Source: Bradyrhizobium sp. 1
GTDB taxonomy: Bacteria; Pseudomonadota; Alphaproteobacteria; Rhizobiales; Xanthobacteraceae
Assembly (NCBI RefSeq): GCF_023073315.1
Contig: NZ_JADPJH010000020.1
Location: forward strand, 1 to 38,206
Reading direction: 5' to 3'
Length of the DNA: 38,206 nucleotides
Each line of letters starts with the position of its first letter. Position 1 is the first letter of the stretch. The position numbers and the translations under genes are program-made. This document shows, piece by piece, positions 1-7,641 of this stretch. A model generated the notes under the pieces. The model had not been told where the DNA came from. It did not search any database and saw only the letters and a program-made list of their open reading frames with translations.

Positions 1-620
1 CCCGAAATCCAACATTCTTGCCCAGCCTCGTCGGGCAAAACACCCAACCGGCGGGTCAATCCGCTCCCGAAAAAACATTCCGCTTTACCGAAATTCGGCT
101 TTGGCGTAGTAATGCGCCACCTCATCCCGGTCAGAGGGGCGTATCGCGATCGTCACGAAACGTGGGGTGAGCTGCGGTGGACGCAGGCAGCATCGGCGCG
201 AAGGGTTTCGCAGGGCGGGTAACCGTGAGCGGAGCACGTCGCGCACACGACCGGTGCTATCAGCGTACGGTAAAACCGTGTCGTCCTGGCGCCCGGGGTC
301 TGTGCGCCAAGTCCTGTGGTGATGTTGCGGCCCGACCGGGTGCGCGCATCAGCCATCCGCAGGGCGACGGGGGCAATAGTGCATCGCTCCCCGGGGAGAA
401 CTCGGCATAAGCCGTAAAACCATTGCGCAGGGAAGGCCGTGTGTTGGGCTTCACCTGTATGCCGCTGTGCAGCCTCTTGTAGCGCAACCTTCGCACAGTG
501 GACCGTGGGTGCCAGCCGGCACCCGGTCTTCCCTGCGCCCTCTGACAAGAGGGTGTCGAGATGAAGCAAAGCTCGGGCGAAGCAAGTCGCGAGAACGCGA
601 TCGTGTGTCTGCGGAGCAAA
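1..620. repeat. Large Bradyrhizobium-type structured intergenic repeat
   Basis: This gene-free stretch matches, from memory, a long intergenic element found in many copies in Bradyrhizobium genomes. Recognisable blocks are the GGGGCGTATCGCGATCGTC segment near 136, the AAGCCGTAAAACCATTGCG segment near 411 and the TTCCCTGCGCCCTCTGA segment near 529. It contains a perfect 11-bp inverted repeat, GCGCAGGGAAG at 425-435 and CTTCCCTGCGC at 528-538, enclosing a smaller perfect hairpin, GGGTGCC at 507-513 and GGCACCC at 518-524. Open frames cross it on both strands but none has a convincing start, domain or ribosome binding site. Its boundaries are approximate and its left end may lie outside the window. 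Confidence 0.6.
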
Positions 621-796
621 GGTCTCGTGCCCGGACGCAGCGCAGCGCGCCTTGGCGGTGCGCTGCAGAGCCGGGGCCCACGAAGCAGTGAAACGCGGGA
701 TATCCTGGGTCCCGGCTCTGCGCAGCAACGCCAAAAGCGCGTTCACGCGCGTCTTCGACACGCTAAGAGCGTTGCAGCGCGTCCAGGACACGAGAA
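621..796 (+). repeat. Palindromic dispersed repeat, copy A
   Basis: First of three copies of a roughly 150-bp element. The signature arms are CAGAGCCGGGGCCCA at 666-680 and TGGGTCCCGGCTCTG at 706-720, complementary at 14 of 15 positions. The ends read GTCTCGTGCCCGGACGC and GCGTCCAGGACACGAG, themselves near-complementary. It is in the same orientation as copy B, and the two copies bracket the acetolactate-synthase-like gene. This copy is longer than B because of about 30 extra bases near 735-765. Confidence 0.75.
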
Positions 797-832
797 GGAC
801 GAGCACTGTTACTCCACACGCCGCATTGTGAG

Positions 833-860
833 TTGTGCCTGCGCCGCAGACCGTTACGAT
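833..860 (+). promoter_or_regulatory. Possible promoter of the acetolactate-synthase-like gene
   Basis: TTGTGC at 833-838 and TACGAT at 855-860 are separated by 16 bases and lie about 50 bases upstream of the chosen ATG. This is a weak match to housekeeping-sigma hexamers, offered only as a candidate in the single non-repeat stretch before the gene. Confidence 0.25.
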
Positions 861-909
861 GCGCCGGCTCCCATGGAACCGGGGAGACAGCACAGCAAAC
901 GGAGGCGAC

Positions 910-2574
910 ATGAGCGGACAGGGCCACAAAGTTAAAGGATCGGACCTGTTTGTCGCGGCACTGGAAAACGAAGGCGTCGACCGCATTTTTGGCGTGCCCG
1001 GCGAAGAGAACCTTGACCTCGTCGAATCCCTCCGCACGTCGAAAATCGAGCTGATCCTGACCCGCCACGAGCAGGCCGCCGCCTTCATGGCCGCCACGCA
1101 TGGGCGGTTGACCGGCAAGCCCGGTGTTTGTCTCTCCACGCTCGGCCCCGGCGCGCTCAACCTGTCCACGGGAGCTGCCTATGCGCATCTCGGCGCGATG
1201 CCGATGATCCTGATCACCGGCCAGAAGCCGATCATGAGCAGCCGGCAGGCGCGCTTCCAGATCGTGGACGTGGTCGCGACCATGAAGCCGCTGACAAAGC
1301 TGTCGCGGCAGATCATCAGCGCCTCCAGCATTCCGACTGTGGTACGCGACGCCTTTCGCGTGGCGATGGAGGAGCGGCCCGGGCCGGTGCATCTCGAACT
1401 GCCCGAGGACATCGCCGGCGACGAGGTGCCTTACGCTCCCGTGATCCCGGTCCATCCGATCGAAATCCCGGTCGCCCACCGCGCCGCGCTTGACCGTGCC
1501 GCCGAAATGATCCTGGCCGCAAAACGTCCGCTGGTGATGATGGGGGCCGCAACCAGCCGGCCAAGCTCGACCCACGGCATCGCGAGCTTCGTGCGGCGGA
1601 CCGGCATTCCGTTTTTCACCACGCAGATGGGCAAGGGCACCGTGCCCGGCGGCACCAATCTCTACATGGGCACTGCGGCGCTGTCCGAGCGCGACTATGT
1701 CCACGATGCGATCGACGCTGCCGATCTGATCGTGGCGATCGGTCACGACCCGATCGAGAAGCCGCCCTTCATCATGGGCCCGTCAGGACCGAAGGTCATT
1801 CACGTCAGCTACACCACGGCGAGCGTCGAGCTGGTCTATTTTCCCGATGCGGAAGTCGTCGGCGACGTCGGGCCGAGCCTGGAGCTCTTGGCCGACCGGC
1901 TCGAAGGAAAGCTGCCGCAGGCGGCGGCGCTGTTGCCATTGCGCGAGGAGATACTCAGCCACATCGCGGATCGCGCCACCGAGGCGCGCTGGCCGCCGAC
2001 GCCGCAACGGATCGTGCACGACATCCGCCAGGTGATCCCGGAGAACGGCATCGTCGCGCTCGACAACGGCATGTACAAGATCTGGTTCGCACGCAACTAC
2101 CGCACCCGTGTCGCCAACACGCTGTTGCTCGACAATGCGCTGGCGACCATGGGCGCAGGGCTGCCGTCGGCGATGATGGCCGCGATGCTCTATCCGGATC
2201 GCCGCGTGCTCGCGGTTGCCGGCGACGGCGGCTTCATGATGAACAGCCAGGAGATGGAGACGGCCGTTCGCCTCAAGCTCAACCTCGTCGTGCTGGTGCT
2301 CGAGGACAACGCCTACGGCATGATCCGCTGGAAGCAGGCGGTCGATCACTTTGCCGATTATGGCATGACCTTCGGCAATCCCGACTTTGTCCTCTATGCC
2401 AAGTCTTATGGCGCCAAGGGCCATCGCATCGCGAGCGTCGACAGTTTTGGCCCGACGCTCGATGCCGCCTTCAACGAAGGCGGCGTGCATCTGGTCGTGA
2501 TCCCGATCGACTATTCGGAGAACGTGCGGGTGCTGGTCGATGAGCTACGGGCACACGAGAAGGCGAAGGCGTGA
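910..2574 (+). CDS. Acetolactate synthase large-subunit-like thiamine-diphosphate enzyme
   Basis: A 554-residue TPP-dependent decarboxylase/ligase of the acetolactate synthase family. Family members typically decarboxylate pyruvate or another 2-oxoacid and transfer the two-carbon unit. The N-terminal pyrimidine-binding domain carries the activating glutamate (RHEQ, E54). A central nucleotide-type domain follows. The C-terminal domain carries the Mg/TPP motif starting GDG at 438-440 and ending at N467. The ATG at 910 was chosen over upstream in-frame starts because GGAGG lies at 901-905 and the family N terminus begins here. No ilvN-like regulatory subunit is adjacent, so it resembles stand-alone catabolic or uncharacterised members rather than the biosynthetic IlvB/IlvN complex. 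The gene stands alone between two direct copies of a palindromic repeat. The true substrate cannot be read from sequence. Confidence 0.88.
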   Translation: MSGQGHKVKGSDLFVAALENEGVDRIFGVPGEENLDLVESLRTSKIELILTRHEQAAAFMAATHGRLTGKPGVCLSTLGPGALNLSTGAAYAHLGAMPMILITGQKPIMSSRQARFQIVDVVATMKPLTKLSRQIISASSIPTVVRDAFRVAMEERPGPVHLELPEDIAGDEVPYAPVIPVHPIEIPVAHRAALDRAAEMILAAKRPLVMMGAATSRPSSTHGIASFVRRTGIPFFTTQMGKGTVPGGTNLYMGTAALSERDYVHDAIDAADLIVAIGHDPIEKPPFIMGPSGPKVIHVSYTTASVELVYFPDAEVVGDVGPSLELLADRLEGKLPQAAALLPLREEILSHIADRATEARWPPTPQRIVHDIRQVIPENGIVALDNGMYKIWFARNYRTRVANTLLLDNALATMGAGLPSAMMAAMLYPDRRVLAVAGDGGFMMNSQEMETAVRLKLNLVVLVLEDNAYGMIRWKQAVDHFADYGMTFGNPDFVLYAKSYGAKGHRIASVDSFGPTLDAAFNEGGVHLVVIPIDYSENVRVLVDELRAHEKAKA

Positions 2575-2600
2575 TGTGGAAGCAGCTGCGCGCGAAACGA

Positions 2601-2747
2601 CGGTCTCGTGCCCCGGACGCAACGCAGCGCTCCTTCCGCGGTGCGCTGCAGAGCCGGGGCCCATGCATCAGCGAGCTCTGCGGCCTCCTGGGTCCCGGCT
2701 CTGCGCAGCAACGCGAAAAGCGTTGCAGCGCGTCCGGGACACGAGAG
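2601..2747 (+). repeat. Palindromic dispersed repeat, copy B
   Basis: Second copy of the element, directly after the acetolactate-synthase-like gene and in the same orientation as copy A. The arms are CAGAGCCGGGGCCCA at 2649-2663 and TGGGTCCCGGCTCTG at 2689-2703. The outer ends CGTGCCCCGGACGC and GCGTCCGGGACACG are also near-complementary, so the transcript could fold into a long cruciform. Most of the 244-base gap before the Lin0512 gene is this repeat. Confidence 0.8.
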
Positions 2748-2820
2748 GAACAACCGAACTTGTGTCGCGCGCCCCGATCGCCGACATTCCCGATCACTCA
2801 ACCAACCACAGGAATATGAA

Positions 2821-3168
2821 ATGCCTCGCGTTCGCTGTATCACCGAGATGGGCATGGGCGTCGACGTCCACGGCAGAGACGCCACCAAGGCGGCGAAGCG
2901 CGCCGTGTCGGATGCGATCAGGCATTCGAGCCTCGGCTTTTTCCGGATGATCGACAAGACTGCGAATGACATGTTCGTCGATGTCACGATCGCGGTGCCC
3001 AACCCTGAGGCGGTGGACAAGGAAGCCGTCGCCAAGGAGCTTCCTTACGGCACCGTGACCGTCAACGCGGTCAAGGGCGGGTTGGAGATTCCCTCGGCGA
3101 CGGAACAGGCCAACGACCCCATCCTCATTGCCAATGCGGCGGTGATCGTCAGCTTCGAGAAGGATTAA
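2821..3168 (+). CDS. Lin0512 family protein
   Basis: A 115-residue soluble protein recognised as the Lin0512 family from its start MPRVRCITEMGMGVDVHG and the later GTVTVNAVKGGLE segment. The biochemical role of this small family is not established. The start is the ATG at 2821, preceded by a short AGGA-type site in CACAGGAATATGAA. The GNAT acetyltransferase begins five bases after the stop, so the two are almost certainly cotranscribed. No signal peptide or membrane segment is visible. Confidence 0.85.
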   Translation: MPRVRCITEMGMGVDVHGRDATKAAKRAVSDAIRHSSLGFFRMIDKTANDMFVDVTIAVPNPEAVDKEAVAKELPYGTVTVNAVKGGLEIPSATEQANDPILIANAAVIVSFEKD

Positions 3169-3173
3169 GCCCG

Positions 3174-3866
3174 GTGTCCGACAGCGATGTGGCGCTGCTG
3201 GATCGTCCGATCTGGAGTGCGCTGACGACGAGCCAGAAGTATCTGGCGGAGGGCGGGGCGCGCGCGCTGCGCTATCCCGAGGACATGACGCCGTTCGCCG
3301 ACATGGTCGACATGTCGGAGGCAAGCTTTGCCGCGCTCGGCGATCTCATGTCGGGATCGCAGGTGGCCGCGCTGTTCACGCCGGAGCCGGTTGTCGTTCC
3401 CGACGGCTTCAAGGTCGTGCTGGCCGAGACCGGCGAGCAGATGATCGGCTCGCCGGTTGACAGCCCGCTTCGCGAGGGCGAGATTGTCACGCTCGGCAAG
3501 GCGGACGTTCCCGCGATGATGGCGTTGACCACGCTGACCAAGCCCGGGCCGTTCGCCGCGCGGACGCACGAACTCGGAACATTCCTCGGCATCCGGGCCG
3601 GCGGCGAGCTGGTCGCGATGACCGGCGAGCGGATGAAGCCGGGCAATTTCACCGAGATGACGGCGGTCTGTGTGCATCCCGATCATCGCGGCCGCGGCTA
3701 CGCGCAGGCGCTGCTTGCGGCCGTTGCGCGCCAGATCGAGGCGCGCGGCGAAATTCCGTTCCTGCACGTGTTTTCCAGCAATGCGTCCGCCATCGCCCTC
3801 TATCAGCGGCAGGGCATGCGGATTCGCCGCCGCCTGCACGTCACGGCATTCATGAAGCAGGGATGA
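3174..3866 (+). CDS. GNAT family N-acetyltransferase
   Basis: A 230-residue protein with a C-terminal GNAT fold. The acetyl-CoA pyrophosphate loop is visible as HPDHRGRGYA, with the R-G-R-G-Y-A core starting at residue 172, followed by the NASAIALYQRQGM helix typical of FR47-like members. The N-terminal half is divergent and probably forms the substrate side. Translation starts at a GTG five bases after the Lin0512 stop; no better start is seen. The acetyl acceptor cannot be predicted. Tight linkage to Lin0512 suggests a shared pathway, which is inference. Confidence 0.88.
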   Translation: MSDSDVALLDRPIWSALTTSQKYLAEGGARALRYPEDMTPFADMVDMSEASFAALGDLMSGSQVAALFTPEPVVVPDGFKVVLAETGEQMIGSPVDSPLREGEIVTLGKADVPAMMALTTLTKPGPFAARTHELGTFLGIRAGGELVAMTGERMKPGNFTEMTAVCVHPDHRGRGYAQALLAAVARQIEARGEIPFLHVFSSNASAIALYQRQGMRIRRRLHVTAFMKQG

Positions 3867-3868
3867 CG

Positions 3869-3889
3869 GCCCGGCGGCGTGCGCCGGGC
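3869..3889. terminator. Hairpin between two convergent genes
   Basis: GCCCGGCG at 3869-3876 and CGCCGGGC at 3882-3889 form a perfect 8-bp stem with a 5-base loop, just after the acetyltransferase stop and before the convergent end of the serine-rich gene. There is no long T-run on either side, so intrinsic termination is plausible rather than certain. Confidence 0.5.
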
Positions 3890-3908
3890 GGTCGTCATGT
3901 TTCAGGCC

Positions 3909-4466
3909 TCAGGTCTTGTAGTCGACGAGCAGCGAACTCGCCGAAGACGAGTTGGAGTTGCCGCTGGAGCTGTAGGAGGTCGACTGGCTGGTCGCACTCT
4001 GAAGCATCGCGATCAGCTCCTTCATCAGTTCCGCGGTGGTGGTGGAGGACGAGCTGGAGGAGGAATCGGTCGAGGATGTGGAGTCCGTACTGGTCGTGCT
4101 CGATGAGTCGCTGCTTCCATCCGGCGGCGGAGGAGGGCCACCGGCGCCATTTGCGCTGTTGGAGAAGGTGCTGGAGAACACGTTCTTCAACTCGCTGGCC
4201 TGGTCGCTGGTCAGCTTGCCGCTCGACACCTCGCTCTGGATGAGGTCGTCGATCTTGGACTGCATCTCGTCCGGCGAGGGCGGCGACGAGGAGCTCGAGC
4301 TCGATGCGCTGCTCTTCATCGCTGTATCGATGTCGTCGAGCGCGGAGGAGAGCGCGGATTCGTCGCTCGAGCTGATGGTGCCCGCCGAAACTTCCTTGGT
4401 GAGCTCGCTCTTGAGGCGGTCGAGCGGGGAGTAGGAACTGGTGGTCGTTGCAGAGATCGAGGTCAT
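3909..4466 (-). CDS. Serine-rich low-complexity protein with duplicated helical motif
   Basis: A 185-residue protein of which about one third is serine, with polyserine runs of seven and a PPPPP segment. I do not recognise a named family. Two segments are alike: LKSELTKEVSAGTISSSDES near residues 18-37 and IDDLIQSEVSSGKLTSDQAS near 72-91. Each has the pattern helix, EVS-x-G, a short turn, S/T-S-D, then a second helix, resembling helical-hairpin repeats in bacterial surface proteins. The N terminus is serine/threonine-rich with no hydrophobic signal peptide, which fits a soluble or non-classically secreted protein. An AGGGG site precedes the ATG. It is a lone gene between convergent and divergent neighbours. 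Confidence 0.75.
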   Translation of the reverse strand: MTSISATTTSSYSPLDRLKSELTKEVSAGTISSSDESALSSALDDIDTAMKSSASSSSSSSPPSPDEMQSKIDDLIQSEVSSGKLTSDQASELKNVFSSTFSNSANGAGGPPPPPDGSSDSSSTTSTDSTSSTDSSSSSSSTTTAELMKELIAMLQSATSQSTSYSSSGNSNSSSASSLLVDYKT

Positions 4467-4712
4467 TGCTGGTCACCCCTGGTGAAAATGAAGATACGCA
4501 GAACATGGGGGCGAGGCTAAAGGTCGCGCGATTAATGAGGTCTTTCCGCAAAGGTTGCAGCGCTTTTCGTTGTGTTGCTCGCTCCCGGGACGAACACGCG
4601 GTGAAACAAAAATGTGGGTTCTTCGGCACGTCCGGAGCTTCGTGCGAACGGGCTTCCCCGCAGCCGATTCGTCGTTATATCCATCTCAACCAATTCAGGG
4701 AGGCCGCACTTC

Positions 4713-5897
4713 ATGGACGCCAGGGCAACCGATTTTTCCGCCGCGCGGACGGCGATGCAGCGCTATGTCGATGAGGAGATCATCCCGGGCGCGTCCTGGG
4801 CCGTGCTGCGCGGGCGTGAGGTGGTCGACCAGCAATGCGTCGGCTTCGCCGACCGCGAGGCCAAAACCGTACTCCAGCCCGATCACATTTTTCGCGCGTA
4901 CTCCAACACCAAGATCTTCGTCACGTGCTCGATCATGCTGCTGGTCGAGGAGGGCCGCATCGGGCTTGATGACACGATCGAGAAATTCCTGCCGCAGCTC
5001 GGCCATCGCAAGGTCCTGAAGCAGGACGCGGCAAGCCTTGCCGATGTCGAGCCGGCCAACAGCCCGATCACGATCCGGCAGCTTCTCACCCACACCTCCG
5101 GCCTCAGCTACGGCATCTTCGATCCCGGCTCGGTGCTGTTCAACGGCTACAACGCAGCCGGCGTGCTCAATCCGCTGACGCCCCTGACCGACATGATCGA
5201 CAAGCTCGCCGATCTGCCGCTGTCCTATCATCCCGGCGAGGCTTGGGAATATTCGGTGGCGACCGACGTGCTCGGCCGCGTCGTAGAGGTTGTGTCGGGC
5301 AAGTCCCTCGACGCTTTCCTCAAGGCGCGCATCTTCGATCCACTCGGCATGACCGACACCGGATTTTTCGTGCCCGAGGCGCAGCAGGGCCGGCTGGTTG
5401 CGCACTACACCGGCGCCGACGTGCTCGACCCGATGAAGCCCGGCCTGACGCGCGCCGACAATCTGCCGTATCCGCAGGCCTATCGGCGCCCGTTCCCGCG
5501 GCTGTCGGGTGGCGGCGGGCTGGTCTCGACCTTGCCTGATATGCTCGCGCTGGTGCGCGCGCTGCTGCCGGGATCGGATGCGCTGCTGAAGCCCGAGACG
5601 TTGCGGCAGATGATGACGAACCAGCTGCCGGCGGGGCAGACCATCCGTTTCGCCAATCTCGGCCCGATCCCCGGCAAGGGCTTTGGCCTCGGCGGTGCCG
5701 TCACCTTCGCGCCGATGCCGTTCGATCCGCCGAATTCGATCGGTGAATTCCAGTGGGGCGGGCTTGCCGGCACCCATTGGTGGATTTGCCCTGAGGCCAA
5801 CACCGCGGGCGTGTTGATGGCCCAGCGCCACATGGGCTTCTGGAATCCGTTCTTCTTCGAATTCAAGCGCCTGGCCTACCAGGCGGTCCGAGGCTGA
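4713..5897 (+). CDS. Beta-lactamase-related serine hydrolase (class C / EstB type)
   Basis: A 394-residue enzyme of the beta-lactamase/transpeptidase-like family. The nucleophile motif S-x-x-K is SNTK at residues 64-67, and the second motif Y-S-V has its tyrosine at 180. HTSGLSYG follows the catalytic serine domain as usual. The C-terminal GGLAGTHWW region fits EstB-like esterases. There is no signal peptide, so it is probably cytoplasmic and an esterase or amidase rather than a resistance beta-lactamase. The ATG at 4713 has GGGAGG at 4698-4703; an earlier in-frame start at 4614 lacks such a site. The DUF429 gene starts 30 bases downstream. Confidence 0.9.
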   Translation: MDARATDFSAARTAMQRYVDEEIIPGASWAVLRGREVVDQQCVGFADREAKTVLQPDHIFRAYSNTKIFVTCSIMLLVEEGRIGLDDTIEKFLPQLGHRKVLKQDAASLADVEPANSPITIRQLLTHTSGLSYGIFDPGSVLFNGYNAAGVLNPLTPLTDMIDKLADLPLSYHPGEAWEYSVATDVLGRVVEVVSGKSLDAFLKARIFDPLGMTDTGFFVPEAQQGRLVAHYTGADVLDPMKPGLTRADNLPYPQAYRRPFPRLSGGGGLVSTLPDMLALVRALLPGSDALLKPETLRQMMTNQLPAGQTIRFANLGPIPGKGFGLGGAVTFAPMPFDPPNSIGEFQWGGLAGTHWWICPEANTAGVLMAQRHMGFWNPFFFEFKRLAYQAVRG

Positions 5898-5927
5898 CCG
5901 CGAGAGCGCGGCCGTTGGAATCATGAC

Positions 5928-6587
5928 GTGCCCAACTATCTCGGCCTCGATGGATTTCGTTTCGGCTGGGTCGCCGCGTGGATCGATGATCGCGGCGATC
6001 ACGGATTCGATTACTCGTCTGGCCTGGAACGCTTGCTCGCGCTGTCGCATGCGCGCGCAATGATCGACATGCCGATCGGGTTGAAGTCGAGCGGCTATCG
6101 TTGCTGCGACCAGCAGGCGCGCAAATTGGTTGGCCCTGCAGTCTTCCTCGGCGCGCGTCGCGATCTCTGGAATTTCTCGGATATGGCGGCTGCAAATCAG
6201 CACTATCGACAGCGCGGTGACAAGGGCGTGTCGTGCCAGCTATGGAACATCAGAGAAAAAATGAAGGAGGTCGATGACTTCATCAGTCCGGATAAGCAGA
6301 CGACAATTGGCGAAGCGCATCCGGAATTGATCTTCTGGAATTTGGCGGGGCGAGCTCTGCTTGCGAGGAAAACATCGGCGCAAGGGCGCGAGCAACGCAT
6401 CGAACTGCTGACGCAACGCGGCTTTACACGCTTGCCGAACTGGCTGATGCAGCGTCACGGCACCGGCATCGGGCGTGATGATCTCATCGACGCCTGTGCC
6501 TGCGCGGTTGCTGCACGCGAGAGCACGCAGCGTGTCGGCGGACCGGAAATCGATCCGCGCGGGCTGCGGATGGAGATCAACTATTGA
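5928..6587 (+). CDS. DUF429 domain protein, predicted RNase H-like nuclease
   Basis: A 219-residue protein of the DUF429 family. It begins with the first acidic strand (YLGLDGFRFGWVAAW), and has an internal IDMPIGL strand, GARRDLWNF, GEAHPELIFW and the late acidic helix RDDLIDACACAVAA. This arrangement of acidic residues matches predicted RNase H-like nucleases; activity is not proven for the family. Translation starts at GTG 5928; an ATG five bases earlier is in another frame. It follows the serine hydrolase by 30 bases on the same strand. Confidence 0.85.
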   Translation: MPNYLGLDGFRFGWVAAWIDDRGDHGFDYSSGLERLLALSHARAMIDMPIGLKSSGYRCCDQQARKLVGPAVFLGARRDLWNFSDMAAANQHYRQRGDKGVSCQLWNIREKMKEVDDFISPDKQTTIGEAHPELIFWNLAGRALLARKTSAQGREQRIELLTQRGFTRLPNWLMQRHGTGIGRDDLIDACACAVAARESTQRVGGPEIDPRGLRMEINY

Positions 6588-6704
6588 TGCGTTCGGCCGC
6601 GAGGTCGCAACCGGGAAAATGTGGCAATTTATTCACCGCGCCCAGGAACTGGCTGTGGTCGGCCGGCGTTTTCCGTGCGAACAGATTGCAGAGAAGTCCT
6701 CGCG

Positions 6705-6854
6705 ATGAACGATGCCAGTCAATTCGCGACCGCGATGCTCGCGCTCGTTTTCACCGGAGCCCTGCTCGTCACCGGGCAGCTCTTCATCGAGCAACGCGCG
6801 CAGCGCGACATGCGCCAACAGTCATTTGCAGCGGCCGTTGTGATCCGGCCGTGA
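6705..6854 (+). CDS. Putative 49-residue single-pass membrane protein
   Basis: A short open frame with an N-terminal hydrophobic segment at about residues 8-25 (FATAMLALVFTGALLVTG), followed by a charged, arginine-rich tail. This layout is typical of small inner-membrane proteins. An AGAGAAG stretch lies about ten bases before the ATG. No family is recognised. It sits in the gap between the DUF429 protein and the GST, both on the same strand. The support is the transmembrane pattern and codon choice only. Confidence 0.45.
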   Translation: MNDASQFATAMLALVFTGALLVTGQLFIEQRAQRDMRQQSFAAAVVIRP

Positions 6855-6934
6855 TGCGTGACGATTGCCGGCCTTGCGTCATTCGCCCGCCGGTTTAGAT
6901 TGGGCTGCATCTCACGCATGCAGTTGGGGTCCCG

Positions 6935-7639
6935 ATGTCCGATCTTTCTTCCTTTGCCATCACCAAGCGCTGGCCGGCCAAGCATCCGGAATTGCTTCAG
7001 CTCTATTCGCTGCCGACGCCGAACGGCGTCAAGGTTTCGATCATGCTGGAGGAGATCGGGCTGCCTTACGAGGTGCATCTCGTCGATTTCGGCAAGGACG
7101 ACCAGAAGACGCCGGAATTCCTCTCGCTCAATCCGAACGGCAAGATCCCGGCGATCCTCGATCCCAACGGCCCCGGCGGCAGGCCGCTGCCCTTGTTCGA
7201 GTCCGGTGCGATCCTGCAATATCTCGCGGAGAAGACCGGCAAGCTTTTGCCCGAGGACGCCGCCCGCCGCTACCAGACGCTCGCATGGGTGCATTTCCAG
7301 ATGGGCGGCATCGGGCCGATGTTCGGCCAGGTCGGCTTCTTCCACAAATTCGCCGGCAAGGATTTTGAGGACAAGCGTCCGCTCGAGCGTTACGTCGGAG
7401 AGTCCAAGCGCCTGCTCGGTGTTATGGAAACGCATCTCACGGGCCGGCAATGGTTCATGGATGACGACTACACCATCGCCGACATCTCCATGCTCGGCTG
7501 GGTGCGCAACCTCAACGGTTTCTACGGCGCCGGCGATCTGGTCGGATTCAGCCAGTTCAAGTCGGTTGGCGCGTGGCTGGAGCGCGGCCTTGCGCGCCCG
7601 GCCGTGGAACGCGGGCTGAACATTCCGAAGCGGCCGTGA
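6935..7639 (+). CDS. Glutathione S-transferase, Nu-class-like (YfcG/YghU type)
   Basis: A 234-residue GST. The thioredoxin-like N-terminal domain has TPNGVKV at 28-34, the cis-proline motif NPNGKIPA at 66-73 and the glutathione-binding ESGAIL at 89-94. A helical C-terminal domain with the conserved TIADISMLGW helix follows. The asparagine-based active site T-P-N-G is that of Nu-class enzymes such as E. coli YfcG and YghU, which act as disulfide-bond oxidoreductases using glutathione. The stop lies two bases from the end of the convergent TSUP gene. Confidence 0.92.
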   Translation: MSDLSSFAITKRWPAKHPELLQLYSLPTPNGVKVSIMLEEIGLPYEVHLVDFGKDDQKTPEFLSLNPNGKIPAILDPNGPGGRPLPLFESGAILQYLAEKTGKLLPEDAARRYQTLAWVHFQMGGIGPMFGQVGFFHKFAGKDFEDKRPLERYVGESKRLLGVMETHLTGRQWFMDDDYTIADISMLGWVRNLNGFYGAGDLVGFSQFKSVGAWLERGLARPAVERGLNIPKRP

Positions 7640-7641
7640 GA

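Noticed and set aside
153..1169. A 338-codon open frame on the reverse strand across the leading repeat and into the acetolactate-synthase-like gene
   Set aside because: It is composed of repeat DNA plus the antisense of a real gene, has no ribosome site or domain, and changes character at the repeat boundaries. Such frames are common in high-G+C repeats.
4695..6203. A 502-codon reverse open frame over the serine hydrolase and DUF429 genes
   Set aside because: Shadow of two forward genes with recognisable motifs; no domain seen.
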